Source of the DNA: CBFFRJ01 sp051486985
GTDB taxonomy: Bacteria; Pseudomonadota; Gammaproteobacteria; Enterobacterales; Enterobacteriaceae
Assembly: GCF_051486985.1 (NCBI RefSeq)
Contig: NZ_JAHVDV010000029.1
Span: 1 to 64,000, forward strand
Direction: 5' to 3'
DNA: 64,000 nucleotides
Shown here: positions 35,541 through 44,473 of the stretch, one piece after another
How positions within the stretch are numbered: position 1 is the stretch's first letter
Layout: every line of letters begins with the position of its first letter
Program-made: the position numbers and the translations under genes
The notes under the pieces: model-generated
What the model saw: only the letters and a program-made list of their open reading frames with translations
Database searches by the model: none
Told to the model about the DNA's origin: nothing

Positions 35541-35873
35541 CTACCAGCATGGCGTGTGAAGCAACGGGGGGCAGGTCAGAACTTACTTTCAGGCTCACTA
35601 TTTTCCTGACGCTTTGCTTTTCTGTATTTGTTGCAAAAGGCGTTATGCGCAAAGCAGGCTCAGGCAATATGTTATTTGATATATTATGTTTCCTCCGCAA
35701 TTTTTAAATTTTCTGAGCTATGAAATGGTTTCTGATCTGTCCTCAACCAGTCAGTGTCGTGACATCGAAGAATATTCCCTTGAGCTTATATTAGCTATCC
35801 CTTTGAAAATTAATCGGTAAGAAAGCAAAAGTGAATATATCTTCCTGACTGCATAATTTTTGTCGGTTTTAGT
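35541..35873. other. Intergenic region upstream of the chemoreceptor
   Basis: About 330 bases. Nothing coding recognised. It turns AT-rich toward the chemoreceptor promoter. Confidence 0.45.
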
Positions 35874-35900
35874 TAAAGTCAGAAAAACTCATGCCGATAT
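35874..35900 (+). promoter_or_regulatory. Sigma28 (FliA) promoter of the chemoreceptor gene
   Basis: TAAAGTCA, an 11-base spacer (35882-35892), then GCCGATAT. The enteric flagellar sigma28 consensus is TAAAGTTT-N11-GCCGATAA, so 14 of 16 bases match with exact spacing. It places transcription start near 35907 and excludes an earlier in-frame start codon at 35860. Confidence 0.85.
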
Positions 35901-35958
35901 TTTATATGTTTTACGTCTCTTCAGGCTGCTATCTCAAATTATGTGGATCGAGGTTAAA

Positions 35959-37509
35959 ATGTTCAGGAACTTGGCTATCAAGAAAAAATTCTCTTTTGCC
36001 TTTGGGGTCGTTTTAGTTTTGTTATTGGCGCTGTGCGCAGCCTTCTACAATAATTTTTCCAACATCGTTAGTACCAATGAATGGAACATTCATAGCTGGC
36101 GCGTCATTGATAAAAGCCGCGCCCTGACCCAAAGTCTGGTGAATATGGAAACCGGTCTGCGCGGCTATGCCATTAATGGTAAAGAGGAAATGCTGGCTCC
36201 GTGGAACTCGGGTAAAGAGGATTTTGCTAAATTTTGGCAGGAAACTAAAGACTTAACGGCGGATAACCCTGCACAGCAGACACGCCTGGATAATTTGCTT
36301 AATCAGGAGAAAGAGTGGCAGGAGAAGTTTGTCGCTGAGTTGCTTGAGCACCGTCGCGCATTAAATGCCGGGTCAATGACGCAGGGGGATTTCACTACCG
36401 CCTTCGAAGCCAATACCGGTAAGCCGCAAATGGATCAGATGCGTAAAACCATCGATGAAATCGTCCATGATGAAACGCGTCTGCTTCGCGAACGCCAGAA
36501 TTCTGTCGATTCTGTACAGACACAGACCGGGCTTACCTTGTTTATCGGCGCGCTGTTGGGAGTAGTCATCGCTTCCGCTTTAGGCTATATCCTTGCCCGC
36601 ACCATAACCCTTCCGCTTGGGGAGGCGGTAAAAGCAGCTAAGGCGATTGCCGCAGGCGATCTCTCTTCCCGTTTGGTAGCACGTTCAAAAGATGAAACCG
36701 GTGTACTGATCGGTGCCCTTACCGCCATGCAGGAGCAGCTCAAAAAAGTGGTATCGGATATTCAGAACGCGGCGTCCTCCATCGATAGCGCTTCTAAAGA
36801 AGTCGCGATGGGCAATACTGATCTCTCTGTACGAACTGAACAGCAGGCTGCCTCGTTGGAAGAAACCTCAGCCAGCATGGAGCAACTGACGGCGACCGTG
36901 AGGCAAAACGCCTCTAATGCGCAAAACGCCAGCAGCCTGGCTTCCAACGCGTCCGAGGTTGCGCAGCAGGGAGGAAAAGTGGTGGACGAAGTCGTCTCGA
37001 CCATGGCAGCCATTTATGACAGCTCACAAAGCGTGGTCGATATTATTGGCACCATAGAAAGCATCGCTTTCCAGACCAATATCCTGGCGCTCAACGCTGC
37101 GGTGGAAGCCGCCCGCGCAGGCGAGCAGGGCCGCGGTTTCGCCGTGGTGGCAAGCGAAGTGCGTGCACTTGCTCAGCGTAGCGCGACTGCAGCAAAAGAT
37201 ATTAAATCGCTGATTGAAGCCTCGAATCACCGCGTATCCGTAGGCACAGAGCTGGTCGCACAGGCAGGCAAAACCATGGCTGAGATAGTCACGGCGATCA
37301 GCAATGTCTCAGTGATAATGTCAGAAATCTACACCGCCTCCGGCGAGCAGGTTAATGGTATTGAGCATGTAGGTATCGCTATCACGCAGATGGATGAAGT
37401 GACCCAACAAAACGCCGCGCTGGTTCAACAGGCCGCCTCAGCTGCCGCGTCGCTGGAGGATCAGGCTGCTCAGTTAAACCGCTCGGCTGCGATTTTTAAA
37501 CTCGCCTGA
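35959..37509 (+). CDS. Methyl-accepting chemotaxis protein (CHASE3-type sensor)
   Basis: 516-residue chemoreceptor. TM1 is FGVVLVLLLALCAAFY (about 15-30), a helical periplasmic CHASE3-like sensor spans 31-190 (METGLRGYAINGKEE is typical), TM2 is GLTLFIGALLGVVIASALGY near 195-214, and HAMP follows. The signalling tip IAFQTNILALNAAVEAARAG lies near 375, with methylation helices such as SLEETSASMEQL. The C-terminal NWETF tether of major receptors is lacking (ends AIFKLA), so it probably relies on high-abundance receptors for adaptation. ATG 35959 follows GAGG and fits the sigma28 promoter. Confidence 0.9.
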   Translation: MFRNLAIKKKFSFAFGVVLVLLLALCAAFYNNFSNIVSTNEWNIHSWRVIDKSRALTQSLVNMETGLRGYAINGKEEMLAPWNSGKEDFAKFWQETKDLTADNPAQQTRLDNLLNQEKEWQEKFVAELLEHRRALNAGSMTQGDFTTAFEANTGKPQMDQMRKTIDEIVHDETRLLRERQNSVDSVQTQTGLTLFIGALLGVVIASALGYILARTITLPLGEAVKAAKAIAAGDLSSRLVARSKDETGVLIGALTAMQEQLKKVVSDIQNAASSIDSASKEVAMGNTDLSVRTEQQAASLEETSASMEQLTATVRQNASNAQNASSLASNASEVAQQGGKVVDEVVSTMAAIYDSSQSVVDIIGTIESIAFQTNILALNAAVEAARAGEQGRGFAVVASEVRALAQRSATAAKDIKSLIEASNHRVSVGTELVAQAGKTMAEIVTAISNVSVIMSEIYTASGEQVNGIEHVGIAITQMDEVTQQNAALVQQAASAAASLEDQAAQLNRSAAIFKLA

Positions 37510-37548
37510 TAACTGGATTTACCTTTAAATAACTGGCACATATGTTTA

Positions 37549-37572
37549 CGTCCGCTCTGAGCAAGGAGCGGA
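37549..37572. repeat. Short hairpin of the dispersed TCCGCT family
   Basis: CGTCCGCTCTGAGCAAGGAG then CGGA: a stem CCGCTC / GAGCGG with an 8-base loop, 40 bases after the chemoreceptor stop. It may serve as its transcript end. Confidence 0.5.
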
Positions 37573-37659
37573 AGATATTGCATGACCAGGCTCGTAGATT
37601 CACTTCATCGATAATTAATATTAAATGAAGGGGTTTATTGCGAAAAGAGTGTCTTCAAT

Positions 37660-38335
37660 ATGAACCCCTATGAAAAACACTACAGGCAACTGATAGCAGA
37701 CGAAGCTAACGCCTGGGCAGGTAAAGGCTATGCCAGGGCTAAAAACAGCAGGAAAAAATCTTTCACTGGCTCAACACGCATCAGTATTTTCCTAAGCCAG
37801 GCACGCGGGTACTTGAGAAGGGGTATGGGAATGGAGCAATGGCAGCCCAGTCTCTTGCTGAACGGGGATATTCTGTCTGGGGATAGACTTTTCGGAAAAA
37901 GCTATCCGGTGGGCAAAAGAGCATTTTCATCAAGCTGGTCCCTCTGCACATTTTTTTGTAGGAAATGTTTGTCGTATCCATCATTTTAAGGACTCATCGT
38001 TTGAGTTAATTATTGACGGCAATTGTTTGCATTGCCTCATTGACGATGACCGGGCTCTCTTTTTTTCAGAGGTGAAGAGATTGCTCAAACCCGGAGGAAG
38101 GGTTGTGATCAGTTCTATGTGCGGAATCCCTGATTATTCTTCAGACATTAGCGCTTATGATCCGGTCAGGTACCATTTACTAAAATAAGGTCAACCCTGG
38201 CGTACTCTGTAACTACTCGCGGCTTTAACTGATGAGGTACAGGAAGCACAATTTAATGTGCTTGCAATAGGAGTTAATAACAACCCGTGGTGGGCTCATG
38301 CCACACGGGTATGTGCATCATCCGGTGCTTCTTAA
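37660..38335 (+). pseudogene. Class I SAM-dependent methyltransferase, multiply frameshifted
   Basis: Three frames rebuild one protein. The start MNPYEKHYRQLIADEANAWA is in frame 1; then FHWLNTHQYFPKPGTRVLEK with GYGNGAMAAQSLAERGYSV (motif I, SAM site) in another; then IDFSEKAIRWAKEHFHQAGP, DSSFELIIDGNCLHCLIDDD and VKRLLKPGGRVVISSMCGIP. A last segment, ALTDEVQEAQFNVLAIGVNN then NPWWAHATRVC, is again shifted, with a stop at 38333. At least three frameshifts make it non-functional. Confidence 0.8.
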
Positions 38336-38395
38336 CAGGAATTGAACAGTCAAATAATTACCCTTTGTCCGTTTTGAGCGAGTGGCGACATGATA

Positions 38396-38698
38396 CTAGT
38401 TGGTGTCAAAGGATGGACCCTCAACCAGTACAAATGTTCCGGTTGCAGCACCTGCCCGTATTGACCTGGCTGCCTGATATCCAGGGCTTTTATAAAAACG
38501 TTTGGCCTCGGCATAAGAAGCAAACTCAAAGACAACATGCCGTTCATGTGAATCACCCTCAAGATTTTCATACTGCCCAGACCAGGCAATTATCTTCGGA
38601 TTGAATTCCTGCATTGCCTCTTTGGCAGCTCTGGCATATTCAGCGTAAGCGACAGGGTCTGATACAGTTACATGGGCGATTAAATAACCTTTATTCAT
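38396..38698 (-). CDS. DUF1330 family protein
   Basis: 100-residue single-domain dimeric ferredoxin-like (alpha/beta barrel) protein. Family features are KGYLIAHVTVSDPVAYAEYA at the start, ERHVVFEFASYAEAKRFYKS in the middle, and the final strand GTFVLVEG. GAAGGAC precedes ATG 38698. Function of the family is unknown. It reads in the same direction as the aldo/keto reductase gene 90 bases upstream. Confidence 0.85.
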   Translation of the reverse strand: MNKGYLIAHVTVSDPVAYAEYARAAKEAMQEFNPKIIAWSGQYENLEGDSHERHVVFEFASYAEAKRFYKSPGYQAARSIRAGAATGTFVLVEGPSFDTN

Positions 38699-38787
38699 TT
38701 TTCTTTGTCCTTCGTGGGTGATGTTGTATTTCAGTGTAAACGCCCAGACATAGGTGACGAAGCTGAGATGTTTACAATGGTTCAGGT

Positions 38788-39537
38788 TTAACTCTGCGTT
38801 TTAAAAGTGAAAGGGTTCGGATAACGTTCTGCATCCTGATGTTCGATCATCCATCCCGGGTAATGAGGAGACATCGCGCTTATCGCATCAAGATGCGTCA
38901 GTTCTTCGGCTGTCAGAGTGATGTCTGTCGCGCCAAGATTATCGGTGAGCTGGGTGACCCGTTTTACCCCGATAATCACGCTGGTAACCCATGGCCTGGC
39001 AAGTAACCATGCCAATGCGATTCTGCTTACCGATACAGCGTATTTGTCTGCAATGACTCGCATTTCAGCAACGCATCGCCACGCGAGATCGCGATCAACG
39101 GGGGGAAAATCTTCTATAGGTGTGATGGGATCACTCGCATGTATCTGGAACAGATCAATATAATCGACCTGCAGTCGTTCCAGGCTTCGCTGCACTGAAT
39201 CCATGATGTGTCCGCGTGAGGCACCCTTATCGTTCGGCCCGGATCCCATCACACCACCCGTTTTTGTGGCAAGAATGATATCGCTACGTACCACGCCAAG
39301 CTCTTTAATCGCCACTCCCGTTATACGCTCAGACTGACCAAAGGAATAAATGTCAGCGGTATCAATAAAATTAATGCCGGCAGATAATGCCTGCGCGATA
39401 AGCTGGTTCGCTTCTTTCTGCGCGACAGCACCGATTGAGGACCACATACCCGCATCCGCGTTTCCACCCAGGGTCATCGTACCGAGACACAATTCCGAAA
39501 CGAACAGGCCTGTCCGGCCAAGCTGGTTATATTTCAT
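38788..39537 (-). pseudogene. Aldo/keto reductase with a large in-frame internal deletion
   Basis: 249 residues where this AKR subfamily has about 330-345. The N-terminal part is intact (GRTGLFVSELCLGTMTLGG, Asp/Tyr in FIDTADIYSFGQSE, Lys in LATKTGG, His in LFQIHASDP), and so is the C-terminal NADP-binding end (SRIALAWLLARPWVTSVIIG). The middle jumps from ITPIE straight to DFPPVDRD, skipping roughly 90 residues that normally hold the SNW loop, the cofactor-contacting Gln and barrel strands 5-7. The frame is preserved, so a protein may be made, but a folded active barrel is unlikely. Junction near 39105-39114. Annotated as a gene by length alone, but probably inactive. Confidence 0.7.
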
Positions 39538-39565
39538 TTGATCAGCCTCTTTTTATTTAACATCT

Positions 39566-40147
39566 TTAAGCTTTAGCGGGATGAAACTGCGCGGCAATAT
39601 TTGCGACACGTGCCCCATACCGGCGTGCCGTTTCGAGATCACCGATGGACATCTCTTCAGGCGAAGCGTCAGCGGGGGTTTGTGCCATTGGACCGATATT
39701 TGATCCCATCCGGTTAAGATCATCACGCAACGACGCTTTGGTGTTTGAGGATTTGATATCCATGTTCACCCAGATACCGCCGTGCTGACCAGCCAGTAGA
39801 AAGAAATAGGCCAGGGTATTCAGTTTGTCACCATTGATGCTGGCGCTGTTGGTAAAGCCGCCAAAAATTTTGTTAACCCACTTACCCTCAAACCAGGGTT
39901 TTGACGAGGCATCGGCAAATTTTTTGAACTGCCAGCTTGGCCCTCCCATATAGGTTGGCGAACCGAGCAGAATGACATCGGCCTCGCTGATTTTCTCCCA
40001 TGCGTTTTCAGCAATATTTCCTTCGGAGTCGATGGCTATCAGTGTGGCACTGGCACCGTCCGCGACAGCCGCTGCCATCCGTTCCGTATGCCCGTAGCCA
40101 GAGTGATAGATAACAACGGCATTAATCGTTCTCATGGGATGAGACAT
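39566..40147 (-). CDS. Flavodoxin-like NAD(P)H-dependent oxidoreductase (WrbA-like)
   Basis: 193-residue flavodoxin-fold protein. The FMN phosphate loop is VVIYHSGYGHTERMAAAVAD, and the isoalloxazine-binding segment is LLGSPTYMGGPSWQFKKFAD, with FGGFTNSASINGDKLNTLAY later. These fit the WrbA/flavodoxin_5 type quinone or nitro reductases. ATG 40147 follows GGAGGTAATC. It is divergent from a LysR gene at 40263, which probably controls it and the downstream AKR and DUF1330 genes. Confidence 0.85.
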   Translation of the reverse strand: MSHPMRTINAVVIYHSGYGHTERMAAAVADGASATLIAIDSEGNIAENAWEKISEADVILLGSPTYMGGPSWQFKKFADASSKPWFEGKWVNKIFGGFTNSASINGDKLNTLAYFFLLAGQHGGIWVNMDIKSSNTKASLRDDLNRMGSNIGPMAQTPADASPEEMSIGDLETARRYGARVANIAAQFHPAKA

Positions 40148-40262
40148 TTTGATTACCTCCAGAGAGAGTCAGTGGGATATAAAGTGTTAATGCAGTCTAT
40201 TAGGTATTAATATCCGCATAAATGGCCCAAAAAATAACGCACTGTTACCCGGATGGTGAACA

Positions 40263-41168
40263 ATGAAAAACCTCGAATCACTGATTATTTTTGCGCGTGT
40301 GGCAGAAATGAAGAGTTTTACTCAGGCGGCTGAAAGTCTGGGTATCAAGAAAGGACGCGCTTCAGTGGTGGTCCGTGAACTGGAACATGACGTAGGAACT
40401 ACACTTTTGCACCGCACAACGCGAACCGTGCAGCTAACGGAGGACGGACGTGCTTTCTATACACGCGCACGCGATCTGTTATCGGAAGCTGAAGATTTGC
40501 GGTCAATGTTCACAAATTTCGGTAGGCCATTGCGGGGCCGGTTACGCGTTGATATGCCAGCCGTGCTGGCGGAAAGCGTGGTAATCCCGGCCCTGCCAGC
40601 GTTGCTAAAAGCACACCCTGAACTGGAGCTTGAGCTTTCAAGTACCGACCGTCGTGTCGATTTGGTTCCTGAAGGGTTCGATTGCGTGGTTCGTCTGGGG
40701 CCCATCGTGGATGAAACACTTATTGCCAGGCCCCTGGGACATTTACGCATGATCAATGCAGCAAGCCCGGACTATCTGGATTGCTTCGGTATGCCGCTGA
40801 CGATTAATGATTTGCTTAACCAGGGACACAGAATGGTTCATTACATGCGGAATTTTGGTTCAAAACCTGACGGATGGGAGTATCCGACAGGCGATGGTTA
40901 CAAGTCTCTTATGTTACCAGGCACAATGAGAGTCAACAGCGTACCGGCTTATCATGAGGCCGGACTGGCGGGTTTAGGTTTAATTCAGGGAGGGTATTCC
41001 TCGCTCATGCCGCATATCAAACGTGGTGCCCTGATTGAGGTCCTTCCTGATCTACGCCCTGAGCCGCTCACCGCATCATTTGTCATCGCGCACCGGCGCA
41101 ATTTGTCGCCGCGTGTAAAGGCTTTTATGAGCTGGACAGAAGCGATTCTAAAACCTTATTTTGACTGA
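40263..41168 (+). CDS. LysR family transcriptional regulator
   Basis: 301-residue LysR regulator. The winged helix-turn-helix is at about 15-60 (SFTQAAESLGIKKGRASVVV), then an effector domain from 90 with RLRVDMPAVLAESVVIPALP. It belongs to the group whose helix-turn-helix lists xLGxxxxxVS/VVRELE and ends with VKAFMSWTEAILKPYFD. It is divergent from the flavodoxin gene; the 115-base gap contains TATTAATA-centred symmetry (about 40204-40216) that could be a LysR box. Confidence 0.88.
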   Translation: MKNLESLIIFARVAEMKSFTQAAESLGIKKGRASVVVRELEHDVGTTLLHRTTRTVQLTEDGRAFYTRARDLLSEAEDLRSMFTNFGRPLRGRLRVDMPAVLAESVVIPALPALLKAHPELELELSSTDRRVDLVPEGFDCVVRLGPIVDETLIARPLGHLRMINAASPDYLDCFGMPLTINDLLNQGHRMVHYMRNFGSKPDGWEYPTGDGYKSLMLPGTMRVNSVPAYHEAGLAGLGLIQGGYSSLMPHIKRGALIEVLPDLRPEPLTASFVIAHRRNLSPRVKAFMSWTEAILKPYFD

Positions 41169-41322
41169 TAATTCTGATAGTCGAAGATACATTTCAGGCA
41201 CTATTGTGTATTAATCAAAAGGGAGCAGAATAATTTTAGGTCGTTGAGTTCTGTCACTAAAATGCCCCCTGCCTGCCACACATATTTACCATAATGTTAC
41301 AGCGGCGAACTGGTTGTTTTGC

Positions 41323-41688
41323 TCATTTCCTCAACCCATCTATCACCGTTACAGGAAGGATCATGACTGACTTCACGCTGACTTTAATCCGATCGATGAT
41401 TGCCGTTCTTGGTCCCTTCTGCCATGCCTCACTTCCGTAAAATGCTTCCTGCGATACCTTCATATGTTCAATATTATCGAATGCCCGGAACAGGTAGTAC
41501 GAATCCTCATCATGCAGGGAGCAGCCAAAGGCAACGATATCGAGCCCAGCCTCACGATGGAGAGGCGCACTTATCCCGGACATAATTTCATGGAATTCCT
41601 GCCTGGTACCGGGTTGCAGGACATACTGCATTAACTCAACGGCTTTCATCAGTTCGGCTTCATTGGTATGCATACTTAAATTAACCAT
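41323..41688 (-). CDS. NIPSNAP family protein
   Basis: 121 residues with the dimeric alpha/beta barrel pattern of NIPSNAP proteins: ELMQYVLQPGTRQEFHEIM, then GLDIVAFGCSLHDEDSYYLF, and RAFDNIEHMKVSQEAFYGSE with WQKGPR. These small proteins often lie near oxidoreductases; their function is unknown. ATG 41688 has AGGGATAG just upstream. The next gene upstream, a glycine-rich secreted protein, ends 18 bases before it. Confidence 0.82.
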   Translation of the reverse strand: MVNLSMHTNEAELMKAVELMQYVLQPGTRQEFHEIMSGISAPLHREAGLDIVAFGCSLHDEDSYYLFRAFDNIEHMKVSQEAFYGSEAWQKGPRTAIIDRIKVSVKSVMILPVTVIDGLRK

Positions 41689-41705
41689 ACTATCCCTGTT
41701 GCGAA

Positions 41706-42011
41706 TTAAGTCCCGATGACTACAGGCTGATGTTTTTTCAACAAGTCCTGCCTGCCCGGATTACATTCCTGTTTTGTCCCTGGAAGATAAAATTTACCAG
41801 AAAAATCAGGAGCAGTACCGCCCGGACACCCCGGCCTGCCGGGCGTGTTACTCGCGCTACCGCCGTCTGAATCGTTCCCACCATCAGCGCCGTCTGCACT
41901 TTTATTCCCTATATAACCACCCGCCCCCGCTTTTCCGACAGAGCCGCCATGACCGGCGCTCACAGAAAAAGCGAACATGGCGAAAAAACAGGCCAGAAAA
42001 TATTTACACAT
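41706..42011 (-). CDS. Small glycine-rich secreted protein
   Basis: 101 residues. A signal peptide (MCKYFLACFFAMFAFSVSAG) is cleaved near residue 19. The mature protein is rich in Gly, Asp, Ser and Asn (GAGGYIGNKSADGADGGNDS) and has two cysteines (GCPGG, QECNPG). GGGGAGATAC precedes ATG 42011, supporting it as a real gene. No family recognised. Its last codons are 18 bases ahead of the NIPSNAP gene, so the two may be co-transcribed. Confidence 0.65.
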   Translation of the reverse strand: MCKYFLACFFAMFAFSVSAGHGGSVGKAGAGGYIGNKSADGADGGNDSDGGSASNTPGRPGCPGGTAPDFSGKFYLPGTKQECNPGRQDLLKKHQPVVIGT

Positions 42012-42151
42012 CTGTATCTCCCCATTCGTAAAAATCAGCCTTTGCGCCTGTTAGTATCACTGAGAAAGATACCCTAACTAAAGCTTTATACCGGCTGGAT
42101 TAACTGTTTCTAAATGTCAAATTTACCGTAACACCCCTGCAGCGTACTGCA

Positions 42152-42295
42152 TCAGCAGGAGTCACCGCCTGGCTGTTTACATTGCAGAGACAAGTAATTC
42201 AGCTTCATCTCCATAATCCACCTGTGCGCAACCTCCATCAGCAGTTCAGGAACATCAATTTTGTTTGCAAAAAAAGCATAAAATGAAAGCTCCAT
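42152..42295 (-). CDS. Short open frame, possible small protein or remnant
   Basis: 47 codons from ATG 42295: MELSFYAFFANKIDVPELLM, then EVAHRWIMEMKLNYLSLQCK and a short tail. AAGGG is 8 bases upstream. The amphipathic, protein-like composition suggests a genuine product or the head of a decayed gene, but I recognise no family. Confidence 0.3.
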   Translation of the reverse strand: MELSFYAFFANKIDVPELLMEVAHRWIMEMKLNYLSLQCKQPGGDSC

Positions 42296-42868
42296 ACCGG
42301 CACCCTTGGCCGTAATTTTTGATTTAAATGTCCTGATAATCTTTTCCCTTCATTTCTACTGCACGCGCTCTCCTTTTTCAGTTGGCTGTAGGTGACTTTA
42401 TTTACCGATAACATCAGTCACCCGTACCTTTTGAGAGCACCTCAGTGCGTCTCTACGGCCTGTCGGCACTTTCCAGCACATTTTCTTTGACGAATGCCCA
42501 GAAAACGCCACTATTGATTCCGCTAAGTCTGCATGCCTGTGCAGTGAGATCTATTCTCCACCAATTAATGCATGCAGATGCTGGAAACGTCTGATTCTGG
42601 CACAACGGGGCGCCTGTCGTGGATATCCACCATTCCCTGGTCACTGGATGATGTCAGGATGACAAAACCTTCCTGACCATGCTCAATGTTAAAAATTGCG
42701 CGGCCAAGTGCCGCCATAAACAGCGGCCGGAGCGGGAATAGCAGGCAAAACTGGTTGAATATCAGCTGTTGATCGCCCTGCAACAGCGGCAACGTGTCCA
42801 GGAGAGCGTACACCGAAACGGCAGGGCGGGCGCGGGATGAATATGTATAAATAAAGAATTTTATTAGA
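42296..42868. other. Gene-poor region
   Basis: About 570 bases of mixed composition. A minus-strand frame (42565-42813, starting MYALLDTLPLLQGDQQLIFN) is open but unrecognised. CGTCTGATTCTGGCACAACG near 42586 resembles the dispersed TCCGCTTCTGGCAC element. Nothing firm is supported. Confidence 0.4.
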
Positions 42869-42928
42869 TAGTTTATCTTGTGTAACTTAATAAAATTGGC
42901 TAATTTTTAAGTTACACAAAATAAACTA
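42869..42928. repeat. 22-bp inverted repeat upstream of a two-gene unit
   Basis: The left arm at 42869-42890 starts TAGTTTATCTTGTGTAACTT. The right arm at 42907-42928 is its reverse complement with one mismatch in 22 (C versus T at the ninth base). The loop is 16 bases. It ends 4 bases before the GGGAGAAAGG ribosome site of the next gene, so it may be a regulator site or an RNA hairpin controlling translation, or the ends of a tiny mobile element. Confidence 0.75.
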
Positions 42929-42945
42929 TACAGGGAGAAAGGTTT

Positions 42946-43380
42946 GTGAAAACGAAAAGTTTTAATTATTCACAGATTGCAGATTCAAGGATTGAAGGTG
43001 TTGGTCCTCACGCGAGTTATTCAGTTAACCTTAATGTAACTGAAGAAAATATACCAAATGGGAAAAGCGTAAACATATCAGTTACAGGTAAAACAACCGC
43101 TGCAAGGGCGGCCGGAAGTGGTAGCGTTTTGTTCTGGTGTAACGTCAAAGATTTTTTAAATAATAAGATATATAAACTTGACAGGAATAGAGGCGAATCT
43201 TTTGTTATAGATGTTAATGAATATTTTATCGACTCTGCTAAATTTCAAACCCCCAAGAAAGATCTTTCATTACCTAAAATAGAGATCGAGTCTGGTTATA
43301 TTTATGATGGAGGTTATGTTGGTAGCGCCGTTCCTTTTCCGCCATCTATGAAAAGAAAAAATAGTATTAACCCAGTTTGA
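42946..43380 (+). CDS. Protein of unknown function, AT-rich
   Basis: 144 residues from a GTG start with GGGAGAAAGG directly upstream. No signal peptide or membrane helix. The protein looks beta-rich in its first two thirds (SYSVNLNVTEENIPNGKSVN, then ISVTGKTTAARAAGSGSVLF) and has a Gly/Tyr/Pro-rich end (SGYIYDGGYVGSAVPFPPSM). GC content is far below that of the flanking genes, suggesting transfer. It is followed after 11 bases by a secreted helical-repeat protein. I do not recognise a family; toxin, structural protein or adaptor are all open. Confidence 0.6.
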   Translation: MKTKSFNYSQIADSRIEGVGPHASYSVNLNVTEENIPNGKSVNISVTGKTTAARAAGSGSVLFWCNVKDFLNNKIYKLDRNRGESFVIDVNEYFIDSAKFQTPKKDLSLPKIEIESGYIYDGGYVGSAVPFPPSMKRKNSINPV

Positions 43381-43391
43381 TAGGGACTGAT

Positions 43392-43949
43392 ATGATTTAT
43401 AAAAAAATTGTAAGTGTTATTTTAATGTTTCTGTTACTAGCAATGAATGCTTATGCTGTTGAAAATAAACATGAGAATTCAACTAGAGAAGCTTCTTTGT
43501 TGCTAAAGGAATATGTCAGCTCAACTGATAATGATGAAAAAAAATCCATATTAAATAGGTTGTCTTCTCTTTATCATGACGATCCAGAGAACATTAATGT
43601 CGTCAGGATGTATACTGGAATTTTATCTTCAACAGGTGACTATAAAAAAGCTATTTTTGTACTTGAATCATTTAACAGAAAAAATGAAAGCCCTTCTTTG
43701 CTGTTGCATGAGTGTATGTTGAAAGATCGGGTTGGTGATTACGAAGAGTCCTGCTATAGGAAAGTTATATCATTAAAAAAAAGCAATGGAATTAATGATG
43801 CTGATTATCTCATGGCTTTATTTATGGTTGGGGATAAAGGCTTCGATAAGGAAAAAAATATTTACATGAAGGGAAGGGGTGATAATGATGATCTTAAGAT
43901 TTTTGAAAATAAGAAAGAAGATATTCTAAAAGAATTTTTTCCAAACTAA
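43392..43949 (+). CDS. Secreted protein with TPR-like helical repeats
   Basis: 185 residues. Signal peptide MIYKKIVSVILMFLLLAMNA ends after residue 22 (NAYA). The body is alpha-helical with TPR/Sel1-like spacing: SSLYHDDPENINVVRMYTGI, LSSTGDYKKAIFVLESFNRK and ECMLKDRVGDYEESCYRKVI. ATG 43392 is chosen because it starts the signal peptide and follows AGGGAC. It is co-directional with, and 11 bases from, the previous gene, so the two form a unit; a periplasmic partner or immunity role is possible but unproven. Confidence 0.65.
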   Translation: MIYKKIVSVILMFLLLAMNAYAVENKHENSTREASLLLKEYVSSTDNDEKKSILNRLSSLYHDDPENINVVRMYTGILSSTGDYKKAIFVLESFNRKNESPSLLLHECMLKDRVGDYEESCYRKVISLKKSNGINDADYLMALFMVGDKGFDKEKNIYMKGRGDNDDLKIFENKKEDILKEFFPN

Positions 43950-44473
43950 GATCTTATTAACAGAGTATTAGATAAAGGTTATAAACCTATAAATAATATT
44001 AGGATTATTAGCGAGCAGACAGGGGTGTGGCGAAATGAACGACGTCGCAGAGCTAAAGAAGCCATCGAATACCGAAAACTGTCTGAAGATCAGGACTATC
44101 CGGTGAATATGAAGTTTTGAGCGGCCTTGTTTCCTACACACCTCCTCTGCATCAGCTGACCCAGTTACCGATAGTCATCACTTTCCGGCGGCGCTGCGTC
44201 AGAAGGTGCCCCTCCATGCCGGACTGCCATAATATATGCTGGCGCCTGAAGTGAGTGCCCTGTCCCAGTACGTACCGGATCTTGAAGTAGAGGATTCAGG
44301 TGTAATCCTCATTATGTTTTCGCTACCGGGCTTTAGGGGGCCGCTTGGGAAACGGAAAATATCCTACGTTAAGCCTGTTTTTTGAGCAGGCATGACGGGC
44401 AGCTATGAGCGATAAGCGGACCTGGCAGAATTAATTTAATCCCTTTTAACGAATCGGATCTCCCCACCGTCAA
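43950..44473. other. Gene-poor region with coding remnants
   Basis: A plus-strand frame reads ISEQTGVWRNERRRRAKEAI, then EYRKLSEDQDYPVNMKF and a stop at about 44118, which looks like the C-terminal tail of a lost gene. Near 44355-44408 lies a segment (ACGTTAAGCCTGTTTTTTGA) related to one at 59409-59452 next to an Rhs remnant. No intact gene. Confidence 0.45.

Noticed and set aside
35860..35958. N-terminal extension of the chemoreceptor
   Set aside because: The sigma28 promoter overlaps it and the family N-terminus begins at 35959.
42869..42928. Intact insertion sequence ends
   Set aside because: Only 16 bases lie between the arms and no transposase or target duplication is visible; a regulatory hairpin is at least as likely.
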